Shown in pieces: positions 20,230 to 31,200 of a stretch of 64,000 bases of DNA; position 1 is the first letter of the stretch, and each line of letters starts with the position of its first letter. Position numbers and translations under genes: made by a program. Source of the stretch: Batillaria attramentaria (lineage: Eukaryota; Mollusca; Gastropoda; Batillariidae). The stretch covers positions 1,266,501-1,330,500 of the forward strand of contig JACVVK020000094.1 in the NCBI GenBank assembly GCA_018292915.2. The letters run 5' to 3'. Below the pieces are notes generated by a model. That model made no database searches and was not told the DNA's origin. It saw only the letters and a list, made by a program, of their open reading frames with translations.

Positions 20230-23200
20230 GACAGAGAGAGAGAGAGAGAGAGACTGAGAATGTGTGGGTGCGCGCGCGCGCCTGGCCGCGGCGCTACTGA
20301 GAGAGAGAGCATTTACGGGGCTTGATTTAGTAGTACACCGCCGGGCCGGCTGAGATGGTTTCACATGGACCAAGTAGCAAGTTTGCCGGGGGATACGGGT
20401 GAAGCCGGCTATTCAGGTCTTCAGCTTGAACAGAGCCGGACTGTCTCTGGTTTGAAGAACAAACTTGAACGCGGAACAAACAACTGAACCGGGCAAACCA
20501 TTCTTACACTGAAACACGGGCAAAACAACCACTTTTACACTGCTCGGTCTCTTGAACTGAAAATTGTGAGAGTGCATATTATATTTGTTCAAAATGAATA
20601 AAACTGTTTAAACCAAACTGACACGGCTAATAAAACAGGGCCGGCACGCGCGCAAACACGCGGCACACTCACACGCCGGGCACCGACTGACACCGGCAGA
20701 ACTGACTCAGTGACGTACAGCCGGCGTAACAGTTTAAAAAACAACAACAACAACCAATATATATTATAACACTTAAGAAAAAAACTGAGAAAAAAAAATG
20801 CTAGAAGCTAGGTCTCTCCGAAGTTCCGCCCGGATCGAGTCAGTGGGGGCTAACCCGGCTGCACACGTAAGTACACACACAATCAGTACAGACTGAAGAG
20901 AAAGACAGCGATGATGATGATGATGATGATGAAACTTTATTTTCCAACGGTTAAAGTTTTGACAGAGAAGATCGTCAATTTACAAACTTGCCGTTGCTAC
21001 ACACTACTAAAACACATCTCGCAAAGAAAATTAAAACATTGAGATCAAATATTTACAGCTGACTCTCTCTCTCTCTCAAGCACTCATCAAGTTAGCAAGG
21101 AGGGAGAGAGAGAGCACGCGTCAGCCAACCAGCCAGCCTTGAAGCTGAACTGAAACGGCCGGTCAGCCGAGGCCATCGCCTAGTCCGTTCTTGAACTTGT
21201 CTTCACAACAACTCTGTATGCGTGTGACTGTGTGTGCGCGCGCGTGTGTGTCCCTGGGGGCAACCGTTTCGGCTTACCCACTATTGAATATTCACTGAGT
21301 TTGTTTTAGGTACCCCGAAAAGGGCAAAAACAGGTATGACTGATGCCCTATCCATGCACTGACTACTCCTCAATGCCGGCTGACAGTCGAGGGTCACAAA
21401 TGAACCGATTACCTCAGGATCAAAACTACCCCCCCCCCTTCCCCGCAATCCACACCGGCTGACTAGCGTTACGTCAGCTGCTACAAGTATTATCAGTATT
21501 GCGGCAACAACTGACGGACTACCTTCAGTGCGAGTCAAGGACAATCCCCACGTATCACCGCAAGGGGTAGATGAGTTAACTTGTTGCTGAATCCATTCAG
21601 TCAAGTTTTCTGCGATCTGTGCCTTGATATAACCCGCACGTATAACAACAACTGATGCACTGCGTGTCACTAGCACTGAGGAAACACGTTGACCTCACGT
21701 GCCAGTTCAATGACTGGTGACGCAACCGGCTGGGCTGTCAGTGTGCAGTCAGGGACACCCAGGGGTTGGCAAGTTGCACTACTTTACTGAGTCACAGAAA
21801 ACAATGAATGTCAGATACATGTACATGGCCACACGGCTCTTATCTGTCACATCCGCCTGTGCATGCACAAGGGCGCGCGTGATCTATGTGATTGAAACCG
21901 GTGGGAACGTACGTGCTCAGTAGAGATGTCAACAACAGGCTTGTTTTCGTTCAACCGTCGTGAGCAACATCGTCGGTACAATTAGCCTACGCCGGCGTTG
22001 GGGCTTGATCGAAAAATCGAACGAGGGGTGTGTGTGGTGGTCGGGGGGGTTTGGGGGTTTGGTGACAATCCGAGGCCGAATTTAACTAGTCCATTTCGGT
22101 CAATAAATACCTTTCACCTGCGCAGATCTGTTTGGTCATTTTTCTTTCCAGTATCTGAGGTATGCATATTTATAGGGTGCGACAACATTGTTAGCACGAC
22201 GAGTGAACCCCCATAGTTCCCACGCCAGTGTCATTTGAATTGTACACTGCACATTTTTTTTTTTTGTTCTCTGTATGTTTTTTTTTTTTAACTGTTTTTC
22301 TATGCTGTACATCTGTATTAGTCTGTATGACTGAAGCAGGTATTTGCAGGCACAAAGGTGTCAAGAATGATTCAAACAAAGCAACAATAAAAATTTTCAC
22401 TCTTTGCTTCCTACTAGTAGTGGCCTGGTGAAGTTTGAATCAGATAGCTGCTTCACAATTATCTTGTGAGCATAACACACCACACCATGGTTATTGTCAA
22501 TTTGTAATGAAACACACAAAACAAAGATTTACCTGTAATTTGAATCGCCAAGAAAGTCGGACTGCAGGTGGTCACTGACTGATGGTGATCGAGATGAAGT
22601 GTTTTTGCAAGATTATGTCGGATTCGGCATTAATGTATTATAAAGTTTAGTCATATGAGTTCAGCAATTCAGTTCAGTTCATTTACTTTACGTATACCAC
22701 AGGGCATGTCATTCTGTGAATGCTGTGATTTCCTTGCATACTGATCAGTACACAGCACAGGAACTTGCAAAGAACTTCTGGGACACTCCTTGGAAAATTC
22801 ATATATTATGAAGGATGCTTGATTTGACAGATTTGTCTGTCAAATGGCTTATCAGGATCTATCTGAGTTTTACTCCACATTATGGGGCACGGGCAGTTAC
22901 ATAGTTACGATCTATAGGAAAGAAAAAAAAATATGCAGGGGGTGGAGATTGAGGAGCGTCTTATGTTCAGATGTATCCGAAATCATGACAATCTCACATG
23001 ATTTGTTTTGTCGGTGTCTTTCAGAAGAAACAGCGCTCCAGCCCGCACCGAATAGGAGATAGCGGTGTGACAAAAATAGAAACATAGGGTGCAAAGTCCA
23101 ACCCCAATCGTTCGTCTGCTACGGCACTGCTGCTGCAGCGGGAAAATTAAGATTTGTTACAAGAGCTAGACTCACCTGCCGTCCTTCCTGTTACTAGTCT

Positions 23201-25074
23201 GCAAAATGATCTGTGAAAATTTGTGATTTTTGCCCGCTTCCGATTTTTTCCTTCAATACTGCCTTCGCAGACGAACTCGTGTGACACAAACAAAACCCGT
23301 CTGATGTGGGCTTACTGATTTCAGCCAATGGGAGTAGGCCTTACAAGAGGCGACGACGCCGTCGTCTACCGCGTGGTCGCATCGTGCGGGATCAAAACAT
23401 GAGCATGATGTGGGAGTGCCAGAAATCGCGCGGCGTGTTCCGTGAGGACGTGTCGAAACAGAAACTTGTGAGTTTGCCTGAGAAGAAAGACTGAAATTCA
23501 AACTGTCAGGTGATAACACAAAACCACGTGCTGTTTTCGTTCCGCGTCACAGGTACCGAGACCGAGTGTGACCGTCCGAAAGGCCGGCCGTGGGCCAAGA
23601 TGTGACTTCCTCGATCACTCATGGGTTACCCGAACTTGGCCGGCCGGTGCTTCGGACCGGCCACGGTGGACAGTGCACTGAACTGGCGGACTACGGCAGA
23701 ACCCCCCCCCAAAAAAAAAAACAAAAAAAAAACTGAGAACTACCTGAGGCCGTACGGCATAAACCGTGACCATGAGAAAAAAACTGATACTGAACTGGAT
23801 GAATTGAATTTTAACTGACTGGATTAACACTCATCGCCGACGGTACGACCCACCCCATCCCACCCACACACAAAAACAGATCTTACAATCCCCCCCCCCC
23901 TCCCCCGCGAAAAACAACTTGAAAATCGTCGTGCCCGGCCTGCACACGCCTCACGGGCCGCTCTTCCGTCGTCCCGGCGCGGCACCTCCGCGACAATCGT
24001 ACGATCATGCAGGCCCCAGAAACTAAATTTTTTTTTTTACACTGAAAAAAAAAATCATAAACCGAATTACGACCGTAGTTTGATGCACAGTTACCAACTG
24101 AGTTCGCAGGTTCACTGAGTGAAGTCACCGAGTCACCTGGCAATACATCGATACCGGACTGACCGACTCCTCCGATCATTGTTCAGTCAAATGATGTTGG
24201 GGATCATGCAGATTTCCAACGATCTCACCAGTAAGTTCTGTCATCCGGCCGGCAGATAAGACCGTCCTTGGTAAGAAATTCAGTGTTCTACTGATTGCGT
24301 AGTGGCAGATTATGCCCCAGTCTGTCGGCGACACTGACACGGCTGGAACAGAAACTGAACAAATAAAATGCTGAGACAGCACGGATTGCTGTAAGTTACC
24401 GGCGACTGAAGACAGCTTTGAGCCGGCGCGTGTGGGTAGATATCAAGCAATGATGTCTTGCGTATACAGTTCGGTTACTGACGTTGAGACTGACTTACAC
24501 AAACATATGGTTCAAAGCACTTCAGTGGAAAGTTTTTTTTTTTTTTTAATTTAGTTCTGACCCAACAAATACATTATGATAATACATTATGGTCATTGGG
24601 TGTGTAACTTGTGTTGTATGGGATTTTACGCTGGGGTTCAACATGATTCATCACCTGGTGCGTGTATTGATTACTACACATGCAATCATTGTATTACAAA
24701 GGCAGAAACTTATAACATTCCGTTTTGAGCCAGCTGAGAAAGTGTGGGCGCCGCCTAATTTAATAAGTCATGACCGAGGCACATTGATAAACGTTTTTGA
24801 TGTCTTCCGTTTCTTGTTCGTGTTATGTGAGTAGTTTGAGAATTCGTTTTAACACACAAGAAGCCATTACGCAATTAGACAGGTACACACAACTTGAGAC
24901 TCCACACAAACACAAAACACATCAGTCACACGCAGACACACACAAATCCCCCCCCCCCCCCCCAAAAAAAAACAAAAAAAAAACTCGTTATGTTTCAATT
25001 TCAAGTCTTCACTTACGTACACAAACGTGTCAGATTCAGTACCGACTGATGCACGCACCCACACACACACAGAG
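18946..25074. other. GC-rich spacer upstream of the synthase
   Basis: No convincing gene in 6 kb. The minus-strand splice acceptor at 18954 shows that at least one 5' exon of the synthase lies here or further right. Donor-like sites in that orientation include GGCAG|GTGAGT at 23176 and ACAG|GTAAAT at about 22532. Composition switches to CpG-rich from about 20.0 kb, with GGCCGG words at 23.58-23.68 kb, suggesting a promoter region. Simple repeats: GT at 20198-20226, GA at 20234-20250, CGCG at 20272-20282, GATGAT at 20911-20932. Confidence 0.5.
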
Positions 25075-25441
25075 TCAGTCAAGGCCCGACAGGTAGCCGT
25101 CATCTTCATCCCCATATTCATTGCCACCGAGCATGTCATAGTAGTTAGCATTTCGCTCACTGCTTTGTGATGACGTCGTACAGAGGGCACGGTGCGACTC
25201 AGCCTCCTCGTCCTCCTCCACTGAGTTCCTCGCCTTGTGGCAGAAGCTCAGCCAGGCTGTTGTGAGTGAACGGTGGCGGGGGACTGATGCAGCGCCTCGC
25301 ACGCCATAGACGACGGACTGATTCCGTGGCCGACGGCACCGAGCCGGGGATGACGTTCCACAACGCCAGCCTTTTCTCTCGGCTATCGGAGACTGAATTC
25401 TTGCATGGTGGCCTCCTGGCGGGCCCAGATCGTCATGTCCT
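25075..25441 (-). CDS. Putative terminal exon of an unidentified gene
   Basis: A frame open without stops for over 120 codons, ending in TGA at 25077-25075. A possible acceptor, TTCTTCAG, precedes base 25441. The product is basic and Ser/Arg-rich in the middle (KGWRCGTSSPARCRRPRNQS), with an acidic stretch VEEDEEAE and an acidic, Tyr/Gly-rich C-terminus ending EYGDEDDGYLSGLD. I do not recognise it. The codons are GC-rich, like the surroundings, so a chance frame is possible. No upstream exons were found between here and LUC7L. Confidence 0.3.
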
Positions 25442-25453
25442 CTGAAGAATTGC

Positions 25454-25454
<1 letters not shown>

Positions 25455-25498
<44 letters not shown>

Positions 25499-25511
25499 CG
25501 GTGTGTGTGTG
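25455..25511. repeat. (GT)n microsatellite
   Basis: Interrupted once by CCG near 25498. It lies immediately upstream (minus strand) of the putative exon. Confidence 0.9.
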
Positions 25512-26476
25512 AAAGTTAAATGTCGTATTGTTAAGAGCAGTCGTTTAACTGATTTCCCCATGAGAGATTAATGACGTGAGTTCGCTGTCACGGTGTTGAT
25601 GACGGTCACCCATGACTTACCGGCGTGAGTCAACCCCTCTCCCCGTCCACCCGGCCACTGGCGACTTACGTCACCACCCCGACCCCATCCCTGCCAGTGT
25701 TGAGACTGAGACTGAGTTCGGTGCCTGCAGTTTGAACACAAAATACAGTATTGCGAAAGTGAGTTAGGCAGTCAGTCAGTCAGTGTAAATGAATGTATGA
25801 TGCCGTAAGACTGAGTAAACGCAGTCCCCTGTTTGTCATAAACTTGAAGCGCCTGTCACTGGAACTGGTAGCATTGCGTTGCTCACATGAAAAGCACACT
25901 GAATTCAGTTATTTCAGCGCGGCAGTGGCGTAGGAAGAAAGGGGTCGGTGGAAGGAGGAGGTGTGTGTGTGGGGGGGGGGGGGAGAGGGAGGTGTTGGAG
26001 ACCAGACTGAGGCTCGAAACTGAAATCAAAGGGGGGATGGGTTGGGGGGTTCGGTTTGGAGGGCAGGAGGAAAAACAACAACAACAACAACAACACTGAA
26101 AAAAACAACAACAACAACAACAAAACCCTCAAACAATGGGATGGGGTGGGGGAGGGGTGCAGAGGCCCCGAAAACACACTCAAACAACCTGGGGGGGGAG
26201 GGGGGGTGTGTTAATCCCAGGAATTTTAACTAGTCCATTTTACTAGTAGTCAGAAATACCTTCCATCTGTGGAAAACTATATCTTCATTCAGTTTCCAGT
26301 ATTTGAGGCACGCGTAGTATTTCAGTGTAGACTGTGACAACATCATATTTTAAGCACCAAGAATGGTGGAGGGTGCGGGTGGTGGTGGTGGTGGTGGCAG
26401 GCGCCGGAACAGCTACTCTCCGTGCCGTGCGCCGGCTTCCCGCCCCTCCCTCAGTCCGGCTCAGACGGAGAGCCGG

Positions 26477-27176
26477 TGTAACAGGCCAGAATCTACCCCT
26501 GGCCCCGAATCTACCCGGGTAGAAACTGGACTAGGCCAGTTTAAACCCGGGTAGTTTCTGGTCTACGCCAGTTTCTACCCCCCTGGTCCCGAATCTACCC
26601 CCCTGGTCTGAGCTGAATTCGAATTCGTTGTACTGAGCTAAATTCACAATTTCACTACACCAGTTTCTACAGTGACTACTACTGAGCGCACGCACAAACC
26701 CTAGGGCATAGACTGGGAAAAGTTTCAAGTAGTTTGTCATTCTGAATCACTGCAATCATGGACGACCAGAAGTACTGAGAAGTTGTGTATTTTCTTTCCT
26801 CGGCCGAAAAGAAATATCCAGCGTATATCTACAGCATGTCGGACGAAAGGAAACGCACTGTCGCAAAGTCCCACTTCCGACAATTTGCGGCCAGCTACCA
26901 ACTGAAGTCGGCGATGCTGGTGCACAGCAAAACCGAAAAAGAGGTGACACAAAAAAGCCGTGTCAATGCCATTCTTCAGGCGTGTCGTGATAATCTAACA
27001 ACAGGCGGCCAATTTGGTCGTGATAAGACGGCCATGGCGAATATTTATCGTCTCGGTGCAGTTAACATGTGCTTTCATCTGCAACTCAAGTTACTCAATT
27101 TTTTATGCAGATTGCTCTGATGTTATACTGTTTGCATTAAAAGTAATTTTAATTCACATCTCTATCTATCTCAGTC

Positions 27177-27238
<62 letters not shown>

Positions 27239-27565
27239 ACCGTGATTAACACATAATTTTGACAAAGTAAATATTCACTTATATGCTCTTGTACTAGCAT
27301 GAACAAAACTTACAAGAACCATTTTTGGAGACAGTACTATTATTTCAAAGTGTTATTTCATTCGGGGCCAGGGGGAGAGAAACTGGCCTAGAACAGGAGG
27401 GGGTAGATTCTGGGCCAGGGGGGATAGGAACTGGCCCAGGCCAGTTTAAACCCGGTGTAGCTTCTGGCCTAGTCCAGTTTCTACCCGGGTAGATTTGGGC
27501 CTAGGCCAGTTCCTGCGGGCCCGGGGTAGATTCTGGACGGGGTAGATCAGTTCTGGCCTGGTACA
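26477..27565 (+). mobile_element. Ginger-like DNA transposon relic
   Basis: The ends are TGTAACAGGCCAGAA and, inverted, TGTACCAGGCCAGAA, flanked by the 4-bp duplication CCGG at 26473-26476 and 27566-27569. Both terminal regions are built of GGGTAGAAACTGG/CCAGTTT-type subrepeats in inverted arrangement. The interior (26758-27120) has a frame resembling the N-terminal part of Gypsy/Ginger integrases, ending in TGGQFGRDKTAM, which corresponds to the H2C2 zinc-finger region. A TGA interrupts it at about 26778, and a (GT)n tract at 27179-27236 follows. Ginger elements carry integrase-type transposases, TGT ends and 4-bp duplications, so the assignment rests on three independent features. Confidence 0.7.
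26758..27120 (+). pseudogene. Integrase-like fragment in the Ginger relic
   Basis: The frame starts at an ATG about 26758, is stopped after five codons, and continues open from 26779 to 27119. The spacing YP-x(2)-Y then ERKRTVAKSHFRQFA then RVNAILQACRDNL then GGQFGRDKT follows the pattern of retroelement integrase N-termini. No catalytic DDE region follows, so it is a broken remnant. Confidence 0.55.
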
Positions 27566-27889
27566 CCGGGAGGTGTGTGTGTGGGGGTGGGTGGGGGTGG
27601 GGTGGGGTGGGGGGGATCCAAGCAAGAGCACCGCCACTACTTATTAATTTTTCTAATAGGATATCGTATGACTTGCTTTTATTCCGAGTCCGGCGTCTGT
27701 CGGTGACGGTGACAGCGGTCATCACTGACTGAGTCACGGCCGGGCCACTCAGTGAATAAACTAGTGATCAGTGTAGGCGGCGGCTACTCAGTTCTGAAAT
27801 GAGTAGGACGCGCTACTGCGCACGTCTATGATTAATTGACATGTATGACCTACTCGTATTCACCACAGTCGGTGTAAATGTCGCTCTTT

Positions 27890-28260
27890 GTGTTTTGTAC
27901 AAGTAAAAAAGAGGGAGACGGCAAAGACAGCAGTGGCAGCGTTCCTATCCCCAGCGCCACCGCGGGCCCTTTTTCGTAAAAAGGGAAGCAATTGGGTCCG
28001 GAGAGTTGTCCGAACATAGGAAGCCCAACGTCAGCGAGCGTCGTCCATCTTTCTTCTCTCGACCAGGCTATTGATGAAATCTTGCTGAAGATCGTAGCAA
28101 GTGGCTATACTTTAGTCAAAAATTATGTCTGCCCACGACCAGGTTCGAGCTATGCTCGACGAGCTCATGGGGACTGCTCGAGATGGTGAGTATTCGTGGG
28201 TGAAACTAAAAGGTGTACCCTGAAACACTTACTCCGAAAATGGCGGCGGGCCCGGCTAGG
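27890..28260 (+). promoter_or_regulatory. Probable LUC7L promoter and 5' UTR region
   Basis: A locally GC-rich stretch around the start codon, including GCGCCACCGCGGGCCC at about 27953 and GGCGGCGGGCCCGG in the first intron. No TATA box stands out, as expected for a housekeeping gene. The ATG at 28125 is in a weak context (AAATT before it) but begins the conserved LUC7 N-terminus. Confidence 0.4.
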
Positions 28261-31200
28261 AAATGTACCATACAATCAGACCTAAGAGGGGAAAGTCACG
28301 TTGATAGGATCCCGCAATGCGCACGTTGAAATTGTCGATGTGAAATGTTTAAGTTTGAGAACACGCTGGAGTTTTCAAATGTAAAACTATTTGGAATCAA
28401 ATGGAAGAAATGGTACTTTGGTAGGAAAGACCTAGAGTGTGGTACAGCCAGTAGTGATAATAGTTGAGTTGGTGCAGTTGTAAAACTTTGAGTAGTAGTA
28501 TGGCAGGTAGGAGCGTGACCAATAGCATTACTTTTGTGTGGAATTTTGGGGGTGGACGAAGGCATCAGAAAATATTTTGATTTGTAATGAAAATAAAGCT
28601 ACGTGTCGGAAAAATAAATTACCAGTCTGGCAGTGACGAACAGACAAAGGTTGCACTGCTCTGAACTGGGGTTGCATGGCAGTAATGGATGACCAGTATG
28701 TGGCTGGTCAAGATTTTGATTTCTTTGTGCGCCACCAAAATTTGAGGCACACAACAATACCTCTGGGCTTACTTCAATGAAATTTGAAAAAAAATTGCCC
28801 ACACTTGGGAAAAGCGAGTATAATGGCAGTGGTTCCTGTAGACTGTGATTTTACATGTGTGCACAAACAACTGAGCTAGGGATCCGAAGATCATAAATTA
28901 TTGTAAAGGTGTGGTTATGATGTGTAATTACTGTCTTTCACTGAAAGTACAATTTCAAACTGTTGGTAGTACAATGTAGTATGATACCTCTGTTTGTTTT
29001 TTTTTTTTTTTTGGTGGTATGTGTGAATTTTTTATTCCCCAGGTCTTCCTGTTCTGTCCTAGTAATTTCGTTTTACTACAGGTCTATGGTAGTTACATGA
29101 TTATGAGTAGTGATATGTTAAGTTTACCATGACATTGACAAATCAAAATGTGTTTTCATTTACTGTATTTATGTTAATTATGGTTTACAAGATGAGTATG
29201 ACATAGAATCTTTTTGATCCCTGTTTTCAAGGGAGCATTGTGTTGTGGGGGAAAGCAGACTTTAATGCAATACTACAAAGGTGAAAGGGCCTGGCCGTGA
29301 GTTGACATTTCCCTTTAGAAAGTGCTTTTTTTTATATTATAATATCTGGTTTGCAGCGTCATCTGACAAATGCCATTCAGATTTTTCCACAGACTTTTTT
29401 CTTAACAATAATCTCAATAAACAAAAAATAAAACCCCCTTCCAGCTGGAGTTCTGTGTTTTAATGGCAAGTTATGTACATACTTAGTCTTGCAACCTTTA
29501 GTTAATTGTTGTAGGTTTTATTTTTTTCATTTCAAAGATTAATGAGGAGTTTTCTGTGAGGGAAAAAAGCAAGTACTCATTATGTTAGCAAAATTTTATT
29601 ATTGAAATGGACAATGAATTGCTAGTGAATATTTTTGGTTTGAAATGGTTACTAATACTATGAGTTTGCTTTTGAATTTGATAAACTCCACCAGGAAGGG
29701 GTTTTTACTTTGTACTGGTAAAATTTTATAATCTAAAATCCCTTCTTTTGTAGTATTTTTTTTTTCTTCACTTTAATGATCTTGGGGACCTAAAGGCATA
29801 GTCCTAAAATGATTTTAACTTTTTTTTTTTTTTGGTAAGATCTTCAAGTAAATTTAGTTTTTTCTACATTAAATGATGCCAGTGAAGTTTAATTGACTTG
29901 TCCCTAAGTCTTAATTGATCTAGTTCATTATTCGTACAGACTGTTCCATTCTAACATCACATAGATCTGCAGTGTAAGGGCGTTTTGCCCAGGAAGGAAT
30001 ATGGAAAGAAGTGTTGTTTTCCAGGTGGTATTTGGGTAGCCATATGGAAGTTAGTTGGATGGCAGGGCTGTGCTGGAGTAAGTTCTACAGAAGCCAGGCC
30101 CGTCGTGCTGACAGTTGACTGATATCACCATGCAAGATTCCGTCTATATGCCACAGTGTGTATTGCTGTAGTCTTGTAGCAGTGACTGTCAAAATCTGGC
30201 ATCTGGTTGGATCAGTTCTGCCCTCATCTAGTCATTTTCATTGGCAGTATTTGGCCACCTTCCTGTGTTCTGATCATTCCATGCAGAAAATCTAAATTAT
30301 TGACTCATTCTTGGCCTCCCGCCTCCTGCATTTTCTTACACCGAATCCAAAATTTAAATCAATACATGAGTATTTTATATAAACTTACAAGGAAGTGCAG
30401 TAGGTGGCTGTGTTATTTTCGGCCATCATGAGGCAAGACCAAAAATGTGACCCTGAAAGTACATGTATTCATGTACTGTACTGCAGTAAATAAGTTGTTA
30501 CTCACAGTCACATACTGTTTCCACCAGAGCCAGATTTTCCAGAATGGTGTATTGAACAAATCTCATGATTTCAAATTCAAGTGGCCTCGATCTCTGAAAA
30601 GGGTCATCATTGGGATCTCAAGTGGAAAATGCAGATCCTATGCCTATGTACATAGCGTATACATCCATGTTTATTTTCCTGTGTGTCTAATTTCTGTTCT
30701 CTTTCACAGCAGCTGTACAGCACACATGTGCAAGTTGTTCCTGTTCATGTCAGTGGCTATGGTTAACACGTAAAGTGAATTTTGTGAAACAGTATTAATG
30801 AAATGCTTTTGACTGGTATGGTTTATTCTAGGGGATAGCGCAGGCTACAAAGTGAAGTTTGATGACCCTCGGGTATGTAAGAGCTTCCTGCTAGGCTGTT
30901 GTCCACATGATATTCTTGCTAGCACGGTGAGTGTCATTTATGTATTATGTTTTCTTTTTGCTTTAGCACGCTTCTTTCTGGTGGTTCTCAATGGGTATGT
31001 CTAGGATTGGGTACGTAATGACACTGTGAGTTGACTTTTTCTTGTTCCATTTTGCTGTCTGCCACCTTTCCAAGAAACATTGTACAGACATGTTTTTTTT
31101 CTTCTTTCATTTTTTTTTCAAACATTATTAAGTGAATTCTTGCTGGGATAAAGATGTACTGTTATAGAAAGTGCACACGTGGGAGAAAATATTGGGTGTC

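Noticed and set aside
23306..23494. Basic frame with RRRRRR near 23.3 kb
   Set aside because: Short, in GC-rich probable promoter DNA, with no family match and no clear splice sites.
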